Source: Rotaria sordida (Eukaryota; Rotifera; Eurotatoria; Philodinida; Philodinidae). From it: a stretch of DNA of 64,000 nt. The notes beneath the pieces were generated by a model. That model was not told where the DNA came from. It saw only the letters and a program-made list of their open reading frames with translations, and did not search any database. Shown one piece after another: positions 24,801-39,800 of this stretch. Numbering within the stretch: the first letter of the stretch is position 1; the number at the start of each line of letters is the position of its first letter. Location: the NCBI GenBank assembly GCA_905250125.1, contig CAJNOL010000178.1, positions 1 through 64,000 of the forward strand, given 5' to 3'. A program made the translations under genes and the position numbers.

Positions 24801-27800
24801 AATTAAAATTTGCAAATACCTTTTATAAGATAATAAAGAACGTAAATCTTTCTATTTGTTTTTTTTAAAAGTATTATTTATTTAATTCTTACTTGATTAA
24901 AAAATCCAGCAGATTTTTGTTTAACTTGTGTTAATTCTTGCATTCGTGCACGTTCAATTTCTTCTTTTGTTTGATTTTTTTTCACTTTTTTCGGTGCTTC
25001 TCTTGTACCCCATGATACAATATTAAGATTACAAAGAGAATAAATAAGTAAAAATAAATATCCACTTGGTATACATAAAAAATATAATAAACCTGGTACA
25101 ATACACCAAAATTCTTGTGGATGCATACAAGCAGCAATAAAGAATATTGAAAATAATAACATTAAAAAAACAGCATTTGGTGATGTCCAAGAATCTTCTG
25201 CTATTTGAATTGTTGTACCAACAATAACTGCCATCATTATTATAGCATAAACAGCTGAACAAAATGCTGCAGCACGAATTTGAAAATCTGTTGTTGTATG
25301 AAAACATAATAGTAAATAAAAAAAAGCAGGTAAGACAGACATATACATCGATTGCCAAAGACTTGTACCTATAAATTGAAGATAAATCTTTATGTCATAT
25401 TAAGTCTTATATCAAGACTTAAAGAATAAAATATTTTTAAGTTGAATTGAAACGAAATTAAAGTTCTATGCAAAATAATTTTCGTATTTACGTATTTCCT
25501 TTTCTCACTGTGACTCTATCCTTTGTTTGTCTTGTTGCTATTCATCTTCATATTCTATTTTTTCTTAATTTAACACATATAAATATTTTAACCATTGATT
25601 TAACTACCAAACAAGCCTATTGTTCATACCCATTATATCTACAGTAGATCTCAATGAATTATCATATATCTCGATAAGCTTGAAAATACTGATGTTGATT
25701 ATTTGATAAAGTTATATCTTGATCAATTCACGCTTTTCATGTTGATCAATATGACAGTTGTGACAAATCAATACATCATTATCCATTATTCTTAACATGT
25801 TGAATATAAATTTTTATCTGTGCAAAAATTAACAATTGCACTATTTAGAACATTCACGAATGTATTCTAGCCATTCATATATTGAGGATGGCTTTGGAAT
25901 GTGTAAGTCGTTGTTGTTAACGACGTTTAGCACCTTTTCCATTGATAAGAACTTCTGGGAAAGGTATCTGCCTAGTGGCGTAACCCGGAGGTCATTGATG
26001 GTAGGCAGCGAAAGTTTCGTACCCCAAGAGTATGTCAAAACTATCCTCCAGGATTTTAAAGTCATTTCAAGTCTACTATCAACATGTGTGTCACAAGCAT
26101 ATTAGTTTGAATTCATTTTATATGAGCCTGTCTGATAATAAAGCCCAAATATTTCATTGTACTCGTGCCAGATAGACTTGTATAAAATGAGCTAAAACTA
26201 ATATGCTTATAACGCATTTTGATTTGCGTTTTTCTCCTTAATAGTAGAACAGTGCCCAACGATTTCTGGAGAAGTTCATGTAATATAGTCTCAATGATGG
26301 TAATTATTACAGTTTTATTTCTTCGATATAGCCCTAGGCCTAGCCCATCTTTAGTTACACCACTATGTCTAACGTCTGTTGTCCTTGGTTACTCTGGAAA
26401 TGCATTCAATGATCTTTGACTTCCTTCTAAAACGTAGTTGAAAACTATGAAGCAAATAAGGTAGAAGAAACTGCTATAGGAATAATCATTCTTATGCGAT
26501 AACTTTATCAGAAAATGTTTATACTATATTGTATAAGTCAAGTGAAATTGTGACTAAATAATTTTTACTTAATCTATGAAATATTTCTTATTCTTTTATT
26601 ATTAATTAAAGATCAAAATCGAATAAATTCTCATTCAAATCTAAAAACATACCAAAACATGCATTGAATGCACCAATAATCATTAAAAGTACTGTTGCTG
26701 GACCAAGAACAGTTGAAACCATTAAAAAAAGTTGATAGATTATATATAAATATGATATACTATCATTAACAATTACAATTCTTTTATATTCAGCAAGAAA
26801 ATCAATAATATTTGCAATAGTTGATGGTACCCATCGACGACGTTGATTAAAAAATTCCTATGATTTCAAAAAAATAAAAAATTCAACTCTTTTCTAAATA
26901 AACTAAAACAAACATGAAATGATTCTGGTGCATAAGTAAGTGCATCCGATGCAGCACAATATTCAACACGATAACCTTCTTGTAATAAAAGTGTACATAA
27001 CCAACGATCTTCACCTATGCAAAAAAAAATTTCAATAGAAATTATAATAATAATTAAAAGATTTATTTTGACAAACCTTGATCATATTGTACATAATGTC
27101 GAGCTTCGGTTGATTTTGTACAATATGTACGAAGAACATGATCATCCATTAATGCTGAACCACGAAAAAGACTAAAACAACCTGGACTACACATCTTCAA
27201 GAAATAAAAAAAAACGAAAAGATTTATTTTTATTTCATACGAAAATAAATAAATAAATAAATAAATAATTTTCTTACCACACAACCTAATATATGTTCAG
27301 CAGCTTTTTGAAGCCAATGACCAATAGCATATTCAAATTTTTGATACCAAACAACAGGACCTGAGAGTTTTATAATTAATAGACAATTAAAAGTTAAAAA
27401 AGTTGTTTTTACCACTTCCAATTGGATGAATACGTCCACAAGCAGCTCCGACTTTTTTATTTTTTTTCATTCGATCCACAAGTAAACGTACAGCTTCAGG
27501 ATGAAAATCAACATCACCATCAAGTGCTAATAAATATGTATTTTCCATCTATATCAAAAAAAATTTTTATATATGCTTTGGTTTTTTTTCTTTTTGAAAA
27601 TTCTTTACTTGTATACGTTTTTTATTATCCATATTATTAAGTAAATTTCCAAAACCTTTAAATAATTTCGATTTATTTTTTGAAGAATTCTTTTTTCGTT
27701 TTCGTTTATATAATTTTTCTATTATATTTAAATCACCAAATAGACGATAACCAAGCAAATAGTACATATACATAACCTGAAAATTTAGTTAAAGAATGAA

Positions 27801-30800
27801 ACAAAAAAAGAAAAGAATATTTTCAACTACTTGACTCCATCGTTTTTTATGTCGAATTTTTGTTTTATCTTTTATATGTGCAATAAGAAAATTTCCACCT
27901 GGTAATATCCATGTTAATCGACCACCATATGGTGTTGGTGTTTTAAATGGTGGAGGAATTTTCATTGGACATTGATGAATAGCTCTAATAAATATTTTCA
28001 AATAAAAACAAAACAAAAAACAAAAAAATTAAAAAGACATACGTAGCAGCACGATCAACAACTCCAAGTAATTGTTGAACAAATTTATTTGGTACTTGTT
28101 CATTATTGTCATCTTCTTCCATAGCATCATCAAAAAATATATGTCCTTCATATTCATAATAATCAAGATCTTTAAGATGTAAATAGTTTCGAGCTGTTCG
28201 ACGTGCACATTGATCACTATCCAATCTAAAATATAAGATATATAATACAAAATTTTAAAATACCGATAATAGATTTCATATTCATAAACGATCTAAATAT
28301 GAAATTTAAAATTCTGTATTATAAAGTTTACTTGACTTCATACTTTCATAAATGATACGAAATCTTTTTTCGATTTGAAATGATTTTCATAAGAAACTCC
28401 TGTAGGATTAGACGGCGGGTATCAGTGGAAATTTTTTAGACAAATTCATATTAGTTATTTATGAATACTAAGTCTGCTGTTAAAGAAAAGGTATTACTAT
28501 GATATATCACTAATAGAGTCCATCGGATTGACTCTAGTCACACCGATCTAACTCTTTCATCATACAATTTGACAAAAGACTACTACACAATAGATCAAGG
28601 ATGTAAATATGAAAAACAAAGCTCTAGTAAAGAAACTGTATTGAGATCAAAAGACTAACGAGAGGAGTTCTCCAACTGATTAATCGCTTTTGAGTCGAGA
28701 TTATGTGCTGCATGTAGACCCTAAGGTTATCTCTGCTGAGATACTGCATTTCGATGGTTGTTTTTAGGTGACACCGTGATCTCCCACAGGAACACTAAAA
28801 AAGCTCATTTTCGAATTTCGACTTGGAACTTTCTATAGAGACTAGTCTCACTAAGAATAGTTGATCGTGAAAATTTCAGGTATTCTCGTTGTTCCTGTCC
28901 TAAGATACAGTTATAATAAAAGTTTGTCTTTTACACTGCTCCGATAGACTCAATATTCTAATTTCAGGAAAGGACAAAATCAAAAGGTTCGGAAGCTCTC
29001 ATAATAAACTATTTTGGTTAAGATTTGTCTCTGTGCAAAGTTTCAAATTGAAATTCGAAAACTCGTTTTCCGAAAGTTCCTGAGAGAGACCACGGTATTG
29101 ACTAAAAAACCTGTAAAAAATGCAGTATTTCAGCAACTATAAGCTAAGAATCCAAACTCTTTTTAGGATATTCATAATTCACTGGGATCTACATGATACG
29201 CATAGTTCTGACTCCAAAGCAATTAATCAGCTGGGAAAACTACGTTCAGAAGTGTCGCACTACGAATATTGGACGAACACTTAAAACACTATTAAGGCAC
29301 CCATTTGAATACTTAATAACAGTATAGTCCAAATTCTGACAGCATACACCAGAGATGCTTAGAAGCAATAGATAAGACTATCATATGATATTTATTATTA
29401 ATATTTAAATTTCATCTTAAAATAAAGATGTTTTAAGAAATCTTATCTGAACAAAATGAAAATTATTTAAATTATTAAACAAACCTCATAATTGATTTTA
29501 ATAATTGTAACATTTCTGTTTCAGTTTCATGCCACATTGTTGCACATGAATATATTTTTGTATGTACATCAGCACTTAATTTTTTTTCCATTGATAATTC
29601 TTCCATACTTTGTTCATCAAATTCTGATTCACCATTTGTTGTACTCATTTCATCATATATACCAGTTAATAGTTCATCACGTTCATTACGACGTCTATTC
29701 ATCATTAATGATTGTTCAAGTAATGTTGCACAATAACGTGGTGAAACAAATAAACTATAAAATAAAAAAAAAAACAAAAAATAAATATATTACAAATAAA
29801 TTTCATACAATTATTTATTTACCGTTCTGTAAATGCTAAACGTTGTCGTTTACCAAACCAAATATGTCCACCAATCCATAATTCTGATAACCACCATAAA
29901 AATAAACCACAAATAACTTGCCATTTAAATGATTCTTTTGCATAATCAGCATAACAACTCCAAAAAAGAAAATTTTCAATAAAAACTGTTGATTGTGGTG
30001 CAACTGAACACATAACAAGTAATATTGTTAATGCTAATGGTGTAACTAATGTTATTGGTAATGCAAAACATATACGTTGCATACAAAGTTTACATGCTAA
30101 ACGACCCATATAAAAACATAACATATCTGATAAAATTTTTAATATCATTGGTGTTAAATAAATAATCCAACGATCTTTTGGATTTGTTTTTTCACTTCCA
30201 GGATTATTAATTCCTCCATCTATCCCTCCTCCTACTCCAGCAATTGAATTTAATCCTTCGTCATCATAAACAAAATTACTTGGTAAATCATTATCAAATT
30301 GTCTTTTTATTCGTTTTATATATTCTGATGTATTAACAATAGAACGACGTTCACGTGGTGGTAACATAGGAAACATTCCTTGTGATGGTTGTTGATCAAA
30401 GCCTAATGCTGCCCATGAATTTTGTCCTAAAGATAATTTTGGTAATGGATCTTCTAATTGTTCATTATTATTACTAATTGGAAAAACAACTGATGTATTA
30501 AATATTCCATGATGAAATATATACGCAAATAAAACAGTAACAAGAATTTTCCAACATGTTATTATTATTGATGTTTTGGGTCGTGTTGCAAGAATATTTT
30601 CTTTTAATAATTTCATATGTACTAATGTACGACCACCAATTTTTATATCTCGATCAACAAAATTTTCCCACCTAGAAAAAAACAAACATTGATATATAAA
30701 AATACAACATTAAAAGTTTGATGAATTATAGTTCAATAATTATACATAGAGTCAGATTGGTTTATTCTTTGTACAGCAAAATATGTAATGTTATGAATTG

Positions 30801-33800
30801 CTGGTTTTAATCGTATTTTGGAGATAGTCTATATGTGATTAATCGGGTTAGAAAGCACCTAATGACTAGCGAAAATAATTCTGACTCACGAAAGAAATAC
30901 CTCAGGTGGTTATGATCGATTTGTTGGGTCTTCGATTCATTTGTAGGGAGTACTCAAAAAAACTCAAATGACGGAATTCCGATCTAAAATTTTGTCTATA
31001 AATCGTTCTTTGACTTTTACGACATAGGACTATTTTTAGCAATTCAATATCTTAATGAGGGAATATTCTTTTCGGCTGAAACTTTTCAAATCTTCTAAGA
31101 GTCATTAGACCGATCTATAGGCAAAATTTTGAAATCAAAATTCTGTTATTCGGTCTTCCGGGGAGTCTCTAGAAAAAAGAGTCAAAAATTCAGTAAACTA
31201 ATCATAACTTGACGCTAAAGGCCAATAGGGGTGAACTCTTTTAGACTTTTGTTATTCTCACTGAGATCTGCCGGTGGATTCAATATGAGCTCAAATGGTG
31301 GTTTACTTATTTTAGGTGTCGTAGAAAAATAGAACGAGTATTCTTGTACAATGATATCTAATAATATAATGTGTTTAATATTATTTTGAAGAAATGGTTT
31401 ATGAACTCGAATTTTGAATCATGTCTGTGCCAGAATTATATAAAAGTGAGTGTAAGTTCAATAACTCGATAACGACAACAACTAGCGATCTGCAATTTTT
31501 CATCAATTGAAAGAGGGGAACTTCTGACAACTTTTTATTTTAAAATTCATCATCTTCGCAAATATATTGCATGAAAATAGTGTTCTGTGTCAATGCTTCA
31601 AGTAGAGGAACTTCAGATTTATAGTTCAAGGTATGATTCAAATGGTTAACTTCGCATATTTCAATATTGAGCAAACAAAATCGCGTATCTATTCGATCAG
31701 ATTATATATAATTCTATTAATATTTAGCAAATTTTCGGACTTCTTTTTATCACAAATATTCTTGAAATGGAACATCGTTTTCATATAATGTTTTGTGAAT
31801 ATGATGGGTCATAAAATAAAAAGACATCCGAAATTATTCTTCTTCTTTCAATTGCTGAAACCGCAGGTCGCTATCTACTAGTATTGTCGAGTTATTTCAA
31901 TCAAAATTCTTTCCTGTTTCTTTATACTTTCTTATCCATTCATGAATATCTTACCAACTAAGTGAAACAAGTATTAAAGCCACAGGTAATTCCCATTCAA
32001 TATGAAATCCAGCTAAAATTGTTTGTAGATTTTGATCAATTGAACTCATATTACTTGCAGGTGTTGTAAACAAAATATTTTCATTATTTCCACTAATACC
32101 AGAACCTAATAAATCACCATTACCACTCATAAAATCATCTTGACGTTTATGTCGATTTAATAATGATATAGAATGTGTACTTGTTGGAAAAAATAAAGAT
32201 GATGATGTTGTTTGAATTGTAATTGGTCCATCATTTTTTAAAAATTTCGATGCTAATGCAATTCCAACACATGAACATTGCATAGCAAATGCAAAAAAAT
32301 CCATTAGAAATAAAAGACTTCGTTGAACAATTGATGAATTTGATTTTGTTAAAAATAATTTTAAAAAAGCAGGTACAAGACATACAGCATTCATTATTAA
32401 TAAACTTCTTGCTGCATCTAATTTTGGTAATATATGAAAAACAAATATTGCTATACCAAAACTATGAAGAGTTTCGATGAAAAGAACCTATTTTGTAATT
32501 TATAAAAATTAAAAGCCGAAAAAGAAACAAACAAAAAAAAGCATACGATTGTAAAAATTTTCACTGTTGGCCATGGTTTATTACCAAATAAACATTTACA
32601 AAGACTGTCGAAAAATGTAAATAAATATGGAGCACATACCGTTATCAATAACATCCATACCCAACGTTCTTGATAAGGTGTCTGAAATAGAATAATGAAT
32701 ACATTGATTATATGTTACAGATTATGAGAGCATAATTAGATATTAACAATTCTCCATTAAGACATAAAGCTCGATAAATTCTAGAGAATATTAGGTGGTG
32801 GAAAAAAGTTTAAGGACAACGTATTTTTGATTTTTTCTATAATGTTAAGCAATTAGTTCATATTCAGATAGTACACAGTAATTTTTAGGTCCTAGAAGAT
32901 TTTGTCGGTGCTGTTTTTTTAACAATGCTATTTTAACGAGAATAAAATGAGGAGTCGTCGCATTTTTTTATGACCTTTCCTTAAAAAGCTAAAAAATACC
33001 ACAAAAAACTGTAAGAAAACGAAATTTATCAAAAAAAATCACTAAAAACCGCTTTTTCATGGTTTTCGTGACACTTGTAATTTTTTAAAGGAAGCTCGTA
33101 GAAAATGCGGCAACCCCTTATTTTATTTTCTTTAAAATGGCATTCTTGAAAGTAGTTCCAACAAAGTCTTCTTTGATCTGAAAACCAACGTGTCTAGACT
33201 TTTTAGAAACTTTGTCATCATAGTTCATCTATGAAATTTTGGTATAATAATGCATTAGATAGAAAACTCCATTGACTATTCAAATTACAATCGAAATTTG
33301 AGCTAGATAGTTAATATTATAGAAAAAGGATACGTTGTTGTTAAACTTTTTCCCACTACTTTATGTTCTCTAGAATTTCCAATAGAAAATTCTTTTAGGA
33401 GGAATATGCAAACACTGGAAATCTTATGCGGGAACATCCCCAAGTGACTCCCTCCATTTGCCTCCATATTTTATCAATATCTAGAAGATCACCAGAGTAG
33501 CGTAACCTCCAAAGGTTTTCCTGTTCATGTTTAGATTTGGTCGAGATAACGACTTTTTAAGAGATTCCTCCGGTAGGAGTACAGTTTTCGTAACAAAAAA
33601 AACTTCGATCTAAAACTTTGTACGTATGAAGGTCTCTATTAGACTATTTCATATGTAAAGTTTCATCAGTTTGGGATATAAAATTGCTAATGAGGAAATC
33701 TCTTCAGGTGTCAAATTATTTTTCGGCCGTAACAATGTTCATTTAATGAGTATCGAAAAGCGGTTCCACATCTGGAGAGATTTCCTCGTCTATAAAGCGG

Positions 33801-36800
33801 TATCAAAAACTGATGAAACTTTTTGCATGAGATAATCTAATCAAGATCTCATATGCACAAAGGTTCAAGTCGAAATTATGTTTTTTTTTTCGAAAATTGG
33901 ATTCCTACGGAAGGAATCTATTAAAAAGTCTCTATCTTGACCAAATATAAGCACAAGCAGAAAATCTTTGGTGGATACGCCACTCTAATGATTTCCTACA
34001 TATTGGTAAAATACAGAGGCAAACGGAACGGATCACTTAGGAATGCTCCCTTGTTAGTTCGTTATTTTAATTGTCGAAAGAAAGTATGCTCTTACGAAAA
34101 AGATTCACTCTTCTAGATTTTTTACTTTTCTTACCTCTTGTACTTTAGCAACTGAATTTGTCATAAGTAATAAAGCTCCTTTACTAACAAGTGCCGTTAT
34201 TAGTATACCAATATTAAGTACAACGTATGTAGCAATTTTTAACAGACGCATTGATAAACGATAACAATGAATTGTTTTCTCATATGCTTCTGGAACATTC
34301 ATTTCTCTAGCTGCATCCCAACAATCTAAACTATCACTAAATTTTAAAAAAAACTAAAAATTGAAATATTTTCATTAAAATAAATAAATTTACTCGTCGA
34401 ATAATGTTTTTTCATCATCACGTTTTGATGTTTGATTTCCATGAGAAAAACTATATATGGAATTTTCAAATTCATTACTTTGACGTGCTTTACGTGCTTG
34501 ATTATCTTTAAATTTTTGTTTTTGTAACATAAGAATTTTTCTAATCATTAAACGTTTTTGTTCTGATAAAATATTTTCATCATGTAATTCACCTAAAACA
34601 TTTCTTGGTTCTGATTTAGAGCGTGCAGGTTTTATTTGTTGTTTTTCTTCTTGTCCAATAGCCCAATCTAAGAAATACAAAAAACAAACATTGTTTTATT
34701 TTTTCACAATCATAAATATTTTCTACCGGTCATAAATAAATCGCCACTTGTTGCAGCAGCTTTTTTTTGTCTCATTATTTGTTCAGCTGTTGTTAAACTC
34801 ATTGTTGGTGCCATAACACCATCATGACTTTTTAATGGACCTTCTGATATTAATGTTGTTGCATATGGTAATCCTGAACCTGATTGTATATTTGTTTCAA
34901 TGGGAAAATTCTTCTGTTGACCGTGTTTATTAACCATTGGTGTAAATTCATCTTGAACAAGAATACGAGTTTCACGTTCAGATAAACCTTCTAAAGATGA
35001 TTTTAATTCATCAGATGTTGATATTTTAAGAGATGGATGTGTTGGGGAAGTTATTCCATGTTCAATACCATTTAATTCATCGATTTCATCATTATCAAGT
35101 AATTGTAATTTCTATAAAAATAATTTACAAAAAACAAAAAAATTTTTAATCGATATTTTTTTGGAAATTTAAAAAATATTACTTTTGCTACTTTTAACAT
35201 ATCATCATGTTCTTGTTCATTTAGTGGTGTAGGGGCATCAGACGAAAGTCTTTTTTTATCTTTTGATTTTTTCTTTATAAAATGACCGGAACGTCGGCCT
35301 GTTTTATTATCCATTTTTAATGTTAATTGTTTTATATTTTTTGTCGAAACCTAAATAATTTCATATTACTTTTTTAAAACTAACGAATGGCGCATAATAA
35401 ACCGGACAAAACGTTGTCTTCTTTTTTTTTCGTCGGTACAAAATTTAAAAGATGAACGCTTACTTAATCGTCTAACTGCGACTGTCAAAAAGAATTTAGT
35501 ATAAAGATTTTACTGAAATTTCAAATATACTATAAAGTTCTCCATAAAATTTTCTATATTTTGATATATGTCTCAAGATGTCAGAAGGCATACATGCGAG
35601 AAAAGTCTTTGGAGTAAAAAATGAGAAAAACTCTTCTGTGGCAGATTTACATCATTGTTCTTTTCCTAATATCTCTACTTTTCAACAGAGCTCTGCAGAG
35701 TAGAACAAGAGTACAAAAAAGTCTTTCTCTGAAGAATTCTGTTCTTCAATTTATCAATGATGCTATTTTGTTCACAATTAAATTCTACAACCGACTGCAG
35801 GAGAACACACATATGCATTGTTTTATCGAGTTTGAGGATATCGCCCTTCGAAGATCGCGTTTACCCTCCCAGAGTTTTAAATTGTCCTTCCGGAGAAGAA
35901 AATTTGCATAAAACACTGGACGCGTCTTACAACATGTCTCGCTTTGTGAAACGTGGTTTTCCAGAATACGTCTCAAAATATCATTAGGTGTTGGTTCAAA
36001 GCCTTTTTGTTCTGAACAATACCAACAGAAACTCCGAGAATGTCGTGGAAGTAGAGAGCACGAAATCCTATATCTATTGATGCTAAACACTATAATTTTA
36101 GCATCAGTTCTGATAAGTGAAAACTTGCGCAAAATCAGAAATCGTAGTTAGACGATTGAGTAAGTGCTCATATTTTAAACTTTGTACTGACAAAAGAAAA
36201 CAAAGACAATAGTTTTGTAGAATAGTAAATTCTCTGGTGTATTGGAAAGTGCCCTTAAAAAGAGAGCAACGTGTTGTCTCGTTTTATTATGCATCACTTG
36301 CCAAACACAAAAAAATATTTACTTTTGGTAATGATACAAGTTTTTCTAATGTTCGTTTTCCACTTGAATTTATTTCTGTTAATAAACTATGACGTTCATT
36401 AGCATAATGTTTAGCTCTACGTAGAAGACTTTTTCGTACAAGAAAACCTTTAACTACTTTTTGACATTTAATTATATTTGATATATACTGTTCATATTGT
36501 TGATTTAATTTTTCTAAATGTTCGAATTTTATAAAAACCTTAAAAATAGAAAATTTTTTAAAATTTTAAATAGAAAAACAAAATAAGTTTTTTCTTTTTA
36601 CTTTTGATTTTCCAATAACATAATCAGTTATTTTTAAATCTTTGAGAATTTTTTCGCATGTTATTGCATTAGGTCTTGTTGGACTACTTTGAGGATACGC
36701 GATAAATTTATATCTAATTGTTTAAAATAAAAATGAAAAAAAAAATTTCTTTTAGAAAAAAAAAATCAAATAAAAACAAACCGATAAAAAAATTCTTCAA

Positions 36801-39800
36801 ATATAAATCGAACTGGCCAACCTTGATTTCGTATATAAGATATTTCAAGTATACCGTTATAACGTAATTGTTCTTGAACTAATTCTTCATCAAATTGATT
36901 AGCTACTTTACCGTGATTTGGTTTAATACATCTATGAATAAATATTTAAATAGAATATTTTATCAAAATAAATATTTTCTTCTACGATGTTTTATTCAGA
37001 TTTTCTCTATCGAAGAAGTGATTTTAAATTTCCGATGACTTACACATCGCAATAATGACTATATTTATATTTCCTAACACGAAATTTGGCGGACAATGAA
37101 AATATGAAAAAAATATTTACGCGATAAATTTAAGATATATCTATCTTCTTTTTTTGTCTACCTTGAAACTTTGTATATCTTATCTGATGTTATATTATCA
37201 TATTGATGTATTTTATTTTTTCCAACAACCATATTTTGTCCATTTACATCATCATTATCTGTTATTAAATCATCGGTTGGTACATGAAAATCAATAGAAA
37301 CGGTTAAACTTTCACATGAATCAGGAAATGTATGTTCAATTTGTTGTGAAATTGAATCTTTTGATAAATATTTATTATTATCATATGTAATAGTTTTATT
37401 TGTATCATCATGAAAAGGACGTGGAGGTGATAATAAAAGCCAATGACCATGTCGATCAAGTCGACAATAATCAGCTCGTTCACTATCGAAATCATATGAT
37501 TTTGATATAGTCTTATAATTATGAATTGTTTGCCAACTATTCGTAGTTTTTTCATTTGATAATGATGATATTTCAAGATTTTGATCATCAAATATAAATA
37601 TTGATGTTACATCCGATAAATCTTGTCGTACATCATTTGAATATTGTTGTTGATCAATAGAAAATTTATTAATTGATAATAAATTTTTTTTTAAATCAGA
37701 TTTTGTTGAAAATAAATTCAAATCTGACATTCGATATACGATTAGAAACGAATCGAATAAAATACAAAATGTTAATAAAATTTTTGGTATAGTTAGTTAG
37801 GTTACTTGCTCAACATTTAAGACTAATCAATAGATAAACATAAAAAAGAAATTACTATACCTTACTTTTTATCTTTAGTGAAACAAACAAATGTTCGTTT
37901 GAAGAGAAGAAAATAACTAAAATCCAAGCACGCAATGGGGACAAAAATGAAAAGACACAAGCGAAATAAGCCTTTCGACGATCAATAAAAAAAAATACAT
38001 AAATCGTGTCAATTAATCACATCAGTAACGAATAGTAAATCTTCGAATTCAAACTCTTCAATAGATCTTTAAAATTTTTCTCATGTTTAATTTTACACAC
38101 TCGAATAAAAACGTTTTTATTTAATCAAATACATTGAATAATGAATATAAACTCAAGACTGAAAGATAAATCTATCCTTTGTTATTCTATACAATATATA
38201 AATGAATACGTCTACCTTCATGTAAACTTCACACAAATTTCTTTATTAGTTTCTCATTGTCGATGTACACAATACATTTAAACAATTTGTATCATTGTCA
38301 CGAACACGAAGGTAACAAGAGAACAAATACAATAGAATTTAAGAGAATGTTGAATAATCTAACCGACTGGGCAGTAGTAATAGAAAAGAAGAGAAAAAAA
38401 AAGAAACATCCTCTTCTACTACCACCCATATACAAATGATATTTACATAGTGATCTACATACCTGACAAAAGATGGCTCAGCATCTTTCATTTTATCGAG
38501 TAATTCAGCAAGAGAATTCTACGAACGAAAATATTTTGAAAAAAAAGTGTGCATTCGAATTTTAGAAATATTTACTTTAAAATGAACAGCAACTGTATGT
38601 TGACTAAAACGTTCTTTTTGAATTGTATTAGGTTTATATGGTCGTCTATATAAATTATCATAGAAAAAGAAAACAATTTTGATTAAAAACATGATCAACA
38701 TACGATTCTTGTCGAAGAGATTTAGCAGCTTTTTGACTTAAATTTTCTTTTGTATAATCAGCATCAAAAGATTTTGGACGACGAGTTGGATAAACTGATA
38801 TTGTTTTAGGTTTACTTATCATTCCAAATGGTGAACTTAAAATAATCAAAATTACACAAAGATTATATGAAATATTTCATCTTTTCTTTGTACATAATAA
38901 TAATAGTTTTGTATTGGATTAGATCTGAATCAGCATATGTTGACAAAAAAAAAACAACAGTTTCATATGGACACGTTTTGAATTTTTAGATTAATTACAA
39001 ACTTGACAAATTTCTAATGAGGATCAGTCTCCAAGTGTGAAACGGTCAATTAAACTGATATTTTGTCCATAGGGAGTCTCCGGCGAGACTAGTAGAAACC
39101 TATAAGAATTGATCTCCATGCGGCGTTCTTTTCAAGTTATTATAATTTTACTGAATTTTTAATCGCTGACAAGATATTTGTGAATAAAATCGAATTACGA
39201 AATTTCAACCTGAAATCTCTCCTATAGGCAGGTCTCATAGATATTAGAATGTTCTGAAAGTTTCAATCTAAAGGGATGTGTTCTTCTTCAGATACTGAAT
39301 ATCTAAAAACAATCGTATGTCACAAGGAGAATGGTAAGGAGACCTGCATATAGACAAGATGTAGTTTGAAATTTCGTAATTCGATTTTTTCACAAATGTA
39401 TTGTCAGAGATAAAAAAAAAACTCAGTAAACTTGTGATAAATTTCGAAGGACAGCGTGTAAAAACTAAGTTTTATAGGCTTCTACTAGTCTCGTCGAAGT
39501 TTAATTATGACCAAAATATTAGTTCAATTGATGAGTAACAGTTGGGAACCTCCGCTCACAAGCTTTAAATAAAACAATTAAGTTTTTGAAAAGTATTTTT
39601 TGAAAGATTTAATTAATAAGAGCACATATAGAAAATAAAATTTACTACACGATGTGGGTTTTTAATCGAAAAAAGTTATTGATTTAAAAAGAATTTACAA
39701 TGATCTGCAGAAAAAAACTATTCAAGTCAAGAATTTCGGCAAGCCCCTGCCGAAAAACTCGAGACAATGGTAAAACTTGGAATCAAGAATTCCGTGACTG

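Noticed and set aside
25836-26419. ORFs on both strands as remnant coding sequence of a mobile element
   Set aside because: They straddle the element boundaries and their translations contain no recognisable motif.
29492-29839. 115-codon plus-strand ORF rich in H and I
   Set aside because: It is antisense to the chitin synthase exon encoding [11 protein letters not shown].
35621-36132. Overlapping ORFs (96, 76 and 115 codons) as a possible transposase
   Set aside because: They lie within the TIR element but show no DDE/DDD pattern, zinc finger or other transposase feature.
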